This document shows, piece after piece, positions 1 to 5,524 of a DNA stretch of 5,583 nucleotides. The notes under the pieces are model-generated. The model saw only the letters and a list, made by a program, of their open reading frames with translations, did no database searches and had not been told where the DNA came from. Origin of the DNA: Candidatus Acidiferrales bacterium. Its GTDB lineage: Bacteria > Acidobacteriota > Terriglobia > Acidiferrales > UBA7541. The DNA lies in contig CATPAM010000421.1 of assembly GCA_955651735.1 (NCBI GenBank), positions 1 to 5,583 on the forward strand. Direction: 5' to 3'. A program made the translations under genes and the position numbers. How positions within the stretch are numbered: position 1 is the stretch's first letter; the number at the start of each line of letters is the position of its first letter.

Positions 1-388
1 CAGTACACGGCGATTGGCCCGTTTTATGAACGCCCCGCAGCGTTCCCACCGCCAACGCGGCATACATTGCCGCTGGGAGGCCTTTTCCGGATACGTCCCC
101 GAGGTACAGCCCGACGCTTCCGTCCGACAGTTCGAAATAATCCAGGAAATCACCGCCCACCGCCGCCACGGGCTGAAACTTGTGCGAGATCCTGACGGCG
201 CCGGCGCGCAACGGTTCGGCCGGCAGCATCACTCTTTGGATCGCGCGCGCCTCCTCCAACTCTTCTTCGCGTAGCTTTTCTATGCTGAATTCCATCAGCG
301 ACACGGTCATTTGGTGTGTTACAAAAGCGGAAAATTTTACCGAGGAAGGGGGCTCTGCGACAGGTGTGAGTCTAGCAAATCCCGACAT
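1..388 (-). CDS. SpoIIE/RsbU-type PP2C serine phosphatase, N-terminal part (runs off left edge)
   Basis: Translating the minus strand from an ATG at 388 gives 129 codons open to the window edge. Residues about 37-56 form a charged helix ending in ARAIQRVMLP, the typical lead-in to SpoIIE/RsbU phosphatase domains. It is followed by VGGDFLDYF (77-85) and GDVSGKGLPAAM (97-108). Asp80 and Asp98 match the metal-binding aspartates of this PP2C family, which removes phosphate from Ser/Thr of partners such as anti-sigma-factor antagonists. Only about 45 residues precede the domain, so there is no room for an N-terminal PAS, GAF or HAMP sensor; it may be a stand-alone cytoplasmic phosphatase. The start is uncertain: AGGGAG lies 16 bases upstream of 388, and the next in-frame ATG is at 310 with no ribosome site. 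The gene is divergent from the pilin-like gene at 482. The family call is firm; the target is unknown. Confidence 0.88.
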   Translation of the reverse strand, partial: MSGFARLTPVAEPPSSVKFSAFVTHQMTVSLMEFSIEKLREEELEEARAIQRVMLPAEPLRAGAVRISHKFQPVAAVGGDFLDYFELSDGSVGLYLGDVSGKGLPAAMYAALAVGTLRGVHKTGQSPCT

Positions 389-481
389 CTGTGACCGAAC
401 AAAGCTCCCTGTTGTTTCCTTCCGCACGCCCCCTTGACGCCCCGGTTGCAGTCGCCACGCTGGGGTTCCACAATTTCTACT

Positions 482-871
482 ATGAAGATTCTTGTGTCCC
501 TGTTGGTTACCGCCGGCTTTCTCTTTGGCATCTACATTCTGTACTTGCAGAGGATCCCCACCGTCGCCGAGGGCACGGTCGCTACGCAAGCAATCAGCCT
601 CACCGGCGTGAAGATGGACCTACTACAAATCGCCAAGGCCGAGCGCAGTAGCATTGGTGCCGACGGCCATTGCATGAACATGGATGAGCTCCTGGCTTCC
701 GGATCGATGAGCCTGTCGCGCCCGGAGCGCGATGGCTACTCTTACACTGTGGAGTGCTCCGGCAACGACTTTACGGTCACCGCGCGACACGCTCCCGCTC
801 CCGCAGGCTCTGGCTTGCGCTACCCAAACATGATGATCGACCAGTCCATGCAAGCGCGCGAAGTCGAGTAG
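482..871 (+). CDS. Small membrane-anchored pilin-like protein of unknown function
   Basis: This is a 129-residue protein. Residues 3-22 form one hydrophobic segment after MK, which is either an uncleaved anchor or a signal peptide. The rest looks exported: a helix-like stretch GVKMDLLQIAKAERS (42-56), MDELLASG (67-74), then RDGYSYTVECSGNDFTVTA (83-101), which resembles the helix-turn-beta layout of type IV pilin and pseudopilin-like proteins common in acidobacteria. Cys64 and Cys92 could form a disulfide outside the cytoplasm. A canonical prepilin cleavage site (G followed by F-T-L-I-E) is absent, so assembly into a pilus is not supported. The start at 482 is preferred over an upstream in-frame codon at 434 because it puts the hydrophobic segment at the N terminus. 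No clear ribosome site precedes it; CACAAT at 469-474 could be a -10 box giving a nearly leaderless message, but its -35 is poor. Confidence 0.75.
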   Translation: MKILVSLLVTAGFLFGIYILYLQRIPTVAEGTVATQAISLTGVKMDLLQIAKAERSSIGADGHCMNMDELLASGSMSLSRPERDGYSYTVECSGNDFTVTARHAPAPAGSGLRYPNMMIDQSMQAREVE

Positions 872-1007
872 CTTGAGCTGATTGGCCTCCCGCCGCGGGC
901 CCTAAGCCCTCGCTAAAATTGAGTTTCCGCTTAGATGCCTCGCGGGCCACGGAACTTTTCCCGCCCCGCCCGCGTACCTTTTGGCGACACGGATTCCCGC
1001 AAGCCTC

Positions 1008-1022
1008 GGCGCCAGGGGCGCC
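1008..1022 (+). promoter_or_regulatory. Short GC hairpin in the leader of the DUF6249-like gene
   Basis: GGCGCC at 1008-1013 and GGCGCC at 1017-1022 can pair across the three-base loop AGG. The hairpin ends 13 bases before the ribosome site AAGGAG (1036-1041) of the gene at 1048. It could influence mRNA stability or translation, but in GC-rich DNA it may be chance. Confidence 0.25.
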
Positions 1023-1047
1023 TCAAAGATAAGCCAAGGAGCAGAAA

Positions 1048-1407
1048 ATGGACGGCACGATTATCGGTTTAGTGGCTGTAATAATGAGTCTCGGCATTCC
1101 CCTCGGCGCGATGTATACCTATTACCGCGTGCGTCAGCTGCGCACTGAAGAGCGGCTGGCGGCCATTGCCAAGGGCGTCACGGTTCCCATGGAGCCGGAG
1201 CTCTCGCAAGCCGCGCGCTCGCGTCGCGCGGGCATCTTGCTGACCTGTGGCGCGGTCGGCTTCATCGTCGCGCTCGGCTTCATCGCGCAAATCGAGCATG
1301 AGCACGACACCTGGACCGCTGCTGCGCTCGGCATCATCCCCCTGGCCATTGGCATCGGCTACTTCGTCGACTTCACGCTGATCCGCCGTGATCTGCACGC
1401 CTCTTAG
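1048..1407 (+). CDS. DUF6249-like three-helix inner-membrane protein
   Basis: This 119-residue protein has three predicted membrane helices, about residues 4-26, 61-80 and 89-110. Between the first two is a charged cytoplasmic-looking loop, RQLRTEERLAAIAKGV (29-44). The pattern of one helix, an EERLAAIAKG-type amphipathic stretch, an RRAGIL start (59-64) and two closing helices is what I associate with DUF6249 proteins, which have no known function. The start is well supported by AAGGAG at 1036-1041, six bases before the ATG. It follows the pilin-like gene on the same strand after 176 bases, so it probably has its own promoter; TAAAAT at 914-919 is a possible -10 box without a good -35. It converges on the tautomerase gene, with a hairpin between them. 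It is a real gene with high confidence; the family name is recalled from pattern, not from a search. Confidence 0.85.
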   Translation: MDGTIIGLVAVIMSLGIPLGAMYTYYRVRQLRTEERLAAIAKGVTVPMEPELSQAARSRRAGILLTCGAVGFIVALGFIAQIEHEHDTWTAAALGIIPLAIGIGYFVDFTLIRRDLHAS

Positions 1408-1441
1408 CAACAGCGTCGGTTTTGTAAGTCTGGGACGGGAA

Positions 1442-1469
1442 AAAGGGCGCGTTTCACTTCGCGCCCTTT
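1442..1469. terminator. Hairpin between convergent genes, probable bidirectional terminator
   Basis: AAAGGGCGCG (1442-1451) and CGCGCCCTTT (1460-1469) form a perfect 10-base-pair stem with the 8-base loop TTTCACTT. The stem sits between the plus-strand stop at 1407 and the minus-strand stop at 1474. Read on the minus strand it ends in a run of five Ts (complement of 1440-1444), fitting an intrinsic terminator for the tautomerase gene. On the plus strand only three Us are available, so termination there would be weaker. Confidence 0.75.
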
Positions 1470-1473
1470 GCTC

Positions 1474-1671
1474 TCATGGCGTGCGTTTCTGGTCCGCCAC
1501 TAACACGCCTGCTTCCGTGTAATTCGTTGCCGCCACATCATGAAACGCCACGTGGATGTTCTCGCGCTTGGCCCGCCCGTCTTCGATCAAGACATTCCTA
1601 ATACGCTCGGCAATTTTGCGTTTCTGCTCCGGCGTGCGCCCCTCCACCGAGGTAGTCGGTACGTGCGGCAT
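1474..1671 (-). CDS. 4-oxalocrotonate tautomerase family protein
   Basis: This is a 65-residue protein, 64 after Met removal, the usual size of 4-OT subunits, which assemble as hexamers and use an N-terminal proline as catalytic base in enol-keto tautomerisation. Counting Pro as residue 1, the sequence has Pro1, then EGR with Arg11 and TPEQK, as in classic 4-OT. Ungapped alignment puts His39 and Tyr50 where the classic enzyme has Arg39 and Phe50, so substrate and activity may differ. The start is fixed at 1671, not the in-frame upstream start at 1689: it places Pro directly after Met and is preceded by GGAGGA five bases away. It lies 73 bases after the membrane kinase on the same strand; ATTCTA at 1702-1707 reads TAGAAT on the minus strand and could be a -10 box of its own. 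No degradation genes are nearby, so the substrate cannot be inferred. Confidence 0.88.
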   Translation of the reverse strand: MPHVPTTSVEGRTPEQKRKIAERIRNVLIEDGRAKRENIHVAFHDVAATNYTEAGVLVADQKRTP

Positions 1672-1676
1672 GGCTT

Positions 1677-1682
1677 TCCTCC
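1677..1682 (-). promoter_or_regulatory. Ribosome binding site that sets the tautomerase start
   Basis: The plus strand reads TCCTCC, so the minus-strand message has GGAGGA five bases before the ATG at 1671. This chooses the internal start, which exposes the catalytic proline, over the in-frame start at 1689. Confidence 0.8.
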
Positions 1683-1744
1683 GACGCATTCGATTAGCCG
1701 CATTCTACCCCACTCGCTGTTTAACTCTTGCGGCAGGACTCGGC

Positions 1745-3349
1745 CTATTTCAAGGCCGCGGTGACGGAGGAAGAAGACGTGGCGACTTGGGATTGCGGAG
1801 CGACGGCGCTGGGCCAGATGACTTCGAGAGCAGTTTCGCGCCGCACAAGCATTTTAGAGCGCTTGCTGACCCGAATCGTCAGGATGTTTTCGGTGTCGGC
1901 GCGAAGTTCGCCCAAGCCTTCCTTTTCGGTCTGCAGGCTTTTGTCCGCGCGATACAGGGCTACGCGGAGCTGGTGAGGTCCGGCCGGCAAGCGGCGTTCA
2001 AGACGCGCGGGATCAGCCGCCGCGTAATCGCGCAGACCTGTGGTCAGGAGCAGTTCGTGGTCCGCGAAGATGGCCAGGGTGCCCTCCCCGACGGTCGTAT
2101 TGATCTTGATACGCAGGGCGGCGCGCTCTACCGCCACAGGAACAGCAGCAGCGACCGACGCCGGTAAAGTCAGCGTCGGCGCCGCGACGTCGGAACGGGT
2201 GTCCCGCACTGCTGGTGTCCCAGCGCGAACCTCTTCACTATGTCTGTACCGGCTGCTGTGCACCAGGCGAATTCTCTTCGGCGGTACGAGGCTCTGGGAA
2301 TGCCCAGCTTCGGCGGAAACGGGGAGAGCAATTTCTGCGGCCGGATAGCTTTGCAAATCTTCCGGAGCTTTCGGCGCAGTGAACGAGGTGATGGGCGCCG
2401 GCGCGGGCGGGATGTGAAAGTGCGAAACAACTGCGCGCCCCATCGGGACGCTGCATCCAGCCAGCAAAATAATGGAAGCGAAGGCCCAAATGTCGCGCGT
2501 CTGAAGCGGCCGTGACCACCAGGACAAGCTGGAAGCCGGTGGCGCAACAGGGGTGCGGCGGGCCAGAGGATAGAGGGAAGCAGCCAGCGCGTCTCCGGTG
2601 GGATAGCGGTCCTCCGGTTTCTTGGCAAGGCAGCGCAGGACGATGTGGTCGAGGCCGGAGGGCAGCGCCGGATTACGCCTGGACGGCTCAACAGGATCGG
2701 CCGTGAGGATTTGCGCGCAAACGGCAGCTACCGAACTGCCGTCGAAAGGCGGCACTCCGGTGAGCATCTGATAGAGGACGATGCCCAGGGCAAAGAGGTC
2801 GGAGCGGGTGCTGTGGGGCTCGCCCATGATTTGCTCGGGTGCGAGATAGGCGGGAGTGCCCATAATACGCCCGGAACCGGAAACCTGCGTGGCAAAGCGG
2901 GCGATACCGAAGTCGCTGAGTTTTACCTCGCCCTCCTCCGTGATCATGATGTTGGCGGGCTTAACGTCGCCATGAATGATGCCCGCGTGGTGAGCGCGGC
3001 CGAGCGCCGTGGCCAGGTCCGCGGCCCACGAGCAGGCGCGTGGCCAGGGAATGGGGGACTCGGAAAGGACCTGCAGCAAGGTTCTTCCGTTCACGTACTC
3101 CATGACCAGGTAGGCGATGCCCGTTTCTTCCACGCCGACGTCGAAGAGGTTGACGATGGCCGGGTGCGAGAGCTGACCAACGATTTGCGCTTCTCGCAAG
3201 AATTGCTTCTGCTGGGGCGCTGCGCCGAAGGAGTGCACGAGGGTCTTGATGGCCACCGTGCGGCCAATGATTTTGTCCCGGGCTTTGTCCACGCGACTGG
3301 TGGCGCCGAAACCCAAGGGACCAACGATTTCGTAACGGTCTTTTTGCAT
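1745..3349 (-). CDS. Membrane Hanks-type Ser/Thr protein kinase with C-terminal extracytoplasmic beta-rich domain
   Basis: This is a 534-residue protein. The kinase domain covers about residues 6-262: nucleotide loop LGFGATSRV (12-20), VAIK with Lys35, Glu53 in helix C, HGDVKPAN (126-133, Asp128 catalytic), DFG (146-148), APE (170-172) and RSDLFALG (182-189). The third loop Gly is Ser18 and HRD is HGD, so it is a non-RD kinase, which usually does not depend on activation-loop phosphorylation. A single membrane helix lies at about 287-308, then a Pro/Ala-rich linker to about 408, then a predicted beta-rich domain (about 410-510) ending in a Ser-rich tail. The outer domain resembles C-terminal domains of other acidobacterial kinases and may sense a ligand or the envelope. 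The start is chosen at the ATG at 3349, just before the kinase fold; a GTG at 3364 or a far TTG at 3472 are possible but add unlikely sequence. No clear ribosome site is seen. It is paralogous to the kinase at 3626-4519. Confidence 0.92.
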   Translation of the reverse strand: MQKDRYEIVGPLGFGATSRVDKARDKIIGRTVAIKTLVHSFGAAPQQKQFLREAQIVGQLSHPAIVNLFDVGVEETGIAYLVMEYVNGRTLLQVLSESPIPWPRACSWAADLATALGRAHHAGIIHGDVKPANIMITEEGEVKLSDFGIARFATQVSGSGRIMGTPAYLAPEQIMGEPHSTRSDLFALGIVLYQMLTGVPPFDGSSVAAVCAQILTADPVEPSRRNPALPSGLDHIVLRCLAKKPEDRYPTGDALAASLYPLARRTPVAPPASSLSWWSRPLQTRDIWAFASIILLAGCSVPMGRAVVSHFHIPPAPAPITSFTAPKAPEDLQSYPAAEIALPVSAEAGHSQSLVPPKRIRLVHSSRYRHSEEVRAGTPAVRDTRSDVAAPTLTLPASVAAAVPVAVERAALRIKINTTVGEGTLAIFADHELLLTTGLRDYAAADPARLERRLPAGPHQLRVALYRADKSLQTEKEGLGELRADTENILTIRVSKRSKMLVRRETALEVIWPSAVAPQSQVATSSSSVTAALK

Positions 3350-3402
3350 GTTGAGGGCAGACACGCACCCCGATTTTTGAATCCGGAGTGAAACGAGATA
3401 TT

Positions 3403-3463
3403 GAAGGAAAAACTGTGGAAAGAGAATGGGCCTGAAGTACAGGTGTGTACCAGCCTTCAGTAC
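3403..3463 (-). promoter_or_regulatory. Upstream block with GTAC repeats, shared with the second kinase
   Basis: Plus-strand reading: GAAGG at 3403, GTGGAAAG at 3415-3422, GAAGTAC at 3434-3440, GTAC at 3447-3450 and GTAC at 3460-3463. CTGAAG (3433-3438 region) and CTTCAG (3455-3460) also form an inverted repeat around GGT-GTGT-ACC. The same ordered elements occur upstream of the other kinase (4565-4626). The block lies 54-114 bases before this kinase start, where a promoter or operator would be. No clear -35/-10 pair was found. Confidence 0.35.
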
Positions 3464-3511
3464 CACGTCCAACGGGCTAAGGGGTTTCTAATAGGACAGG
3501 GGTGGCGTTAA

Positions 3512-3541
3512 GTTGCTGATAAGCAGTGCCTTATATGCAAC
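3512..3541. repeat. 30-bp imperfect inverted repeat between the kinase genes
   Basis: GTTGCTGATAAG (3512-3523) and CTTATATGCAAC (3530-3541) match as inverted arms at 10 of 12 positions around the centre CAGTGC. The two mismatches are adjacent and would form a 2x2 internal loop in RNA. It could be an operator for a dimeric regulator of the downstream kinase, an intercistronic mRNA hairpin, or part of a small RNA on the plus strand. Confidence 0.55.
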
Positions 3542-3576
3542 GAGGAACGGTAAGAGGAGCTATCCGCCCGGCTGGA

Positions 3577-3617
3577 GCGGTCAAAGACTACGACCGCGCC
3601 CTTCTGGGGCTTTTTTT
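3577..3617 (+). terminator. Candidate plus-strand terminator: two hairpins and a T7 run
   Basis: GCGGTC (3577-3582) pairs with GACCGC (3592-3597) across nine bases. It is followed at once by GCCC (3598-3601), loop TTCTG, GGGC (3607-3610), and seven Ts (3611-3617). The last stem is only four pairs but all G-C. The T run reads only on the plus strand, where no gene is visible, so it would end an antisense or small RNA. On the minus strand it offers no T tract for the upstream kinase. Confidence 0.35.
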
Positions 3618-3625
3618 GAAAAGAA

Positions 3626-4519
3626 TTAAGCCGAGCGTAGAAGCTGACCTACACGATCGCGCAGCGAAGATGGCTGCGTCTGTGTTTGCAAAGGTGCGTT
3701 ACACCGGGACAAGGGATGCAGGCGCTCTGCCAGTGTTTCCGCGGATGCGCAGCGCTGGGACGGGTCTTTCGCCAGACAGGACGCTATCAGTTCGTTAAAC
3801 GCCACCGGAACCGACGGGTTCGCGTGCGATGGTGGCAGGGGAGTGGAGGAGAGAATCCGCGAACAAATACCCTGCAAGGAGTCGGCATCGAACGGGCGGT
3901 GGCCGGTCACCATTTCATACATGACCACGCCGAGGGAGAAGATATCCGAGCGGGCGTCCTGCGGCTGACCGACGATCTGCTCCGGGCACCAGTAAGCGGG
4001 TGAGCCGAGTAGCGGCGTGTCCTTGGAATCGCGGCTGGCCAGGCGAGCCATGCCGAAGTCGGTCAGCTTTATCCGCTCATCCTCAGTGATAAGAATGTTG
4101 GCCGGTTTGACGTCTCCATGAATTACGCCTTTGCGGTGGGCAACCCCCAGGGCCGTAGCGACCTCCGCGGCCCAGGCGCAGGCTTTAGAGCAAGGAATGC
4201 TGCCTTTTTCGAGTAGCTTCTCGAGAGGCTGGCCCTGAATAAACTCCATCACGAGGTAGGGGGTCTGGGAAGGCTCATCAATCCCCATATCATGCAGCGC
4301 GATCACCGCAGGGTGGGAGATTTGGCCGACCACACGGGCTTCTTGCACGAAGCGATTGCGGGCCTCGCCGCGCGCGAGTTCGGTAGGGAAAAGCTTGATG
4401 GCGACAATGCGCGCGATCAGGGGATCGAAGGCGCGCGCCACTCGGCTGTTAGCGCCCACACCGATGACTTCGAGAATTTCGTAACGGCCGACTTTTCGCG
4501 ACTCAGGGTGAACTGGCAC
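3626..4519 (-). CDS. Soluble Hanks-type Ser/Thr protein kinase
   Basis: This 297-residue protein is little more than a kinase domain. It has the nucleotide loop IGVGANSRV (19-27), VAIK with Lys42, Glu60 in helix C, HGDVKPAN (134-141, Asp136 catalytic), DFG (154-156), CPE in place of APE (178-180), and RSDIFSLG (190-197). All catalytic Lys, Glu and Asp residues are present, so it should phosphorylate Ser/Thr. As in its neighbour, HRD is HGD and the third loop Gly is Ser25. After the domain there is only a short Gln/Ser-rich tail (about 275-297) and no membrane helix, so it is probably cytoplasmic. The start is a GTG at 4519, preceded by GAGAGGAA about nine bases upstream. It lies 125 bases after the exported phosphatase gene and 276 bases before the paralogous kinase, all on one strand. 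Shared phrases such as ALGxAHxxGxIHGDVKPAN suggest tandem duplication. Confidence 0.93.
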   Translation of the reverse strand: MPVHPESRKVGRYEILEVIGVGANSRVARAFDPLIARIVAIKLFPTELARGEARNRFVQEARVVGQISHPAVIALHDMGIDEPSQTPYLVMEFIQGQPLEKLLEKGSIPCSKACAWAAEVATALGVAHRKGVIHGDVKPANILITEDERIKLTDFGMARLASRDSKDTPLLGSPAYWCPEQIVGQPQDARSDIFSLGVVMYEMVTGHRPFDADSLQGICSRILSSTPLPPSHANPSVPVAFNELIASCLAKDPSQRCASAETLAERLHPLSRCNAPLQTQTQPSSLRDRVGQLLRSA

Positions 4520-4552
4520 GGGGACGTTCCTCTCAGCACAGTCGTATCACTA

Positions 4553-4566
4553 GGATAGAGGATAGA
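4553..4566. repeat. Two tandem copies of GGATAGA
   Basis: GGATAGA occurs at 4553-4559 and again directly at 4560-4566, in the 34-47 base zone upstream of the soluble kinase start. On the coding strand it reads TCTATCC twice, with TATCCT as a conceivable weak -10 box. Two copies of seven bases could be chance. Confidence 0.3.
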
Positions 4567-4626
4567 AGGGACAGCGTGGAAAGGGATGAAGCGGAAGTTT
4601 CCAAAAGAGAAGTACGCGGGTACTAG
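4565..4626 (-). promoter_or_regulatory. Upstream block of the soluble kinase, matching that of its paralogue
   Basis: Plus-strand reading: GAAGG at 4565-4569, GTGGAAAG at 4576-4583, GAAGTAC at 4609-4615 and GTACTAG at 4620-4626. AGTAC-GCGG-GTACT is a perfect 5-base inverted repeat. The same elements in the same order precede the other kinase at 3403-3453, and the GTAC pair begins 93 bases (here) and 88 bases (there) before the start codon. This suggests a retained promoter or operator from the duplication. Confidence 0.35.
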
Positions 4627-4644
4627 GCCAAATTAGCGAAGGTG

Positions 4645-5304
4645 TCAGCGCTGCGCGGGAGGCATGCGAAGCGAGGCGAAGGCAGGGTCAGCCGCCAACT
4701 TGGCGGGGAATTCGCGGACGTACGATTTCATCCCCGGATACAAGTGGTAGTGAAAGCCGAACGAATTCATTTCCGCGGCGGCCTGCTCCGGCGTCCAGTT
4801 TTGCTGCGCGATGCGATAGGTGGCGACCATCACGCCAGTGCGGTCTTCGCCGTAATAGCAGTGCACGAAAATTTTTTGCGTGGGATCTTGTTGAACGGCC
4901 TTTAGAAATTGCGCAACCTTCCTATCATCGGGCGCAGACCAGTCGAGCACAGGAATGTTCACGAAACGCATGCCCAGCGATTCCGCTTGCGCGCGCTCCC
5001 AAGCCACGGGACCGCTATTCCCGCGCAGATCAACGATGGTCGTGACGCCAAGTTTTTTCAGCTCCGCCAAACCCTGCACGGAAGGCTGCGCGCCGCGCAA
5101 CAACATTTCGCTGACTTTCCCGGCGTTGGATACGCCGGCCAGTTTTAGTTTTTCTGCCGGTACGCCGAAAGAAGCGCGCGCCATGGCATGCTGCGCGGAA
5201 GTGTCCACAACCGTTTGCGCATCCGAAGGGCCTGCCGCAGCCGCGACGAGGCACACGGCCAGAATAGTTTTGCACAAGCTGGGAAAAAGGAGCCTGTTCA
5301 CCAT
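4645..5304 (-). CDS. Exported tyrosine/dual-specificity-type protein phosphatase
   Basis: This is a 219-residue protein. Residues 1-29 look like a Sec signal peptide: a basic start, a hydrophobic core at about 13-25, and probable cleavage after SDA (27-29). The mature part has LRGAQPS (69-75), a LGVTTIVDLRG strand (85-95) and the phosphate loop HCYYGEDRTG (148-157). This fits the HCX5R(T) signature, with Cys149 as nucleophile and Arg155 binding phosphate. Asp121, or Asp126/127, is a candidate general acid. The signature is that of cysteine-based DSP/PTP phosphatases, including the Siw14-like group, so the substrate could be phosphotyrosine, phosphoserine or a small phosphorylated compound. 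The signal peptide implies action in the periplasm, away from the catalytic sides of the neighbouring kinases. The start at 5304 has no clear ribosome site but gives the signal peptide; TACACT on the minus strand at 5319-5324 may be a -10 box. Confidence 0.88.
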   Translation of the reverse strand: MVNRLLFPSLCKTILAVCLVAAAAGPSDAQTVVDTSAQHAMARASFGVPAEKLKLAGVSNAGKVSEMLLRGAQPSVQGLAELKKLGVTTIVDLRGNSGPVAWERAQAESLGMRFVNIPVLDWSAPDDRKVAQFLKAVQQDPTQKIFVHCYYGEDRTGVMVATYRIAQQNWTPEQAAAEMNSFGFHYHLYPGMKSYVREFPAKLAADPAFASLRMPPAQR

Positions 5305-5433
5305 GGGTTCGATGCTTTAGTGTACTCTGCGAGGTGGCTGAAAGCGGTTGCCAAGGGAAACGCTGGACTTGGGAACGTGACCACTACAAATAGACATGGT
5401 ACGAAAACGTCAACGACATTTAGCGTTTTTCTC

Positions 5434-5462
5434 TTGACAGGGATTTCACAGGAGCTGATACT
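5434..5462 (+). promoter_or_regulatory. Sigma70-type promoter candidate on the plus strand
   Basis: TTGACA at 5434-5439 is a perfect -35 consensus. A 17-base spacer leads to GATACT at 5457-5462, which matches TATAAT at four of six positions. Transcription would start near 5469 and run towards the right edge, divergent from the phosphatase gene. It agrees with a possible plus-strand gene starting at 5525. Confidence 0.5.
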
Positions 5463-5524
5463 GCGCATCGCTGACTTTGGGGGAGCGTGGTAGCGCCCGG
5501 GCCGGTTTTTCTGTTTCCGGGGGA

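Noticed and set aside
14..437. Two plus-strand open frames (14-274 and 180-437)
   Set aside because: They lie opposite the SpoIIE phosphatase, whose minus-strand translation carries clear family motifs; the plus-strand products show none.
1556..2167. A long plus-strand open frame of 203 codons
   Set aside because: It is antisense to the tautomerase and the kinase C terminus, is low in recognisable motifs, and is explained by high GC content.
2645..3391. A 248-codon plus-strand open frame
   Set aside because: It mirrors the kinase domain coding strand exactly and has no domain of its own; such shadows are common opposite GC-rich kinase genes.
3350..3472. N-terminal extension of the membrane kinase to a TTG at 3472
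   Set aside because: The added residues are not kinase-like, the start codon is weak with no ribosome site, and the extension would run over the shared upstream motif block.
3570..3597. A minus-strand promoter TTGACC with a weak -10 for the membrane kinase
   Set aside because: TTGACC overlaps the hairpin arm GACCGC, and the only -10 at acceptable spacing is TAGCTC, too poor to list.
3526..3798. A plus-strand frame of 90 codons
   Set aside because: It spans the hairpin and T7 run and then runs antisense to the soluble kinase; there is no motif and no ribosome site.
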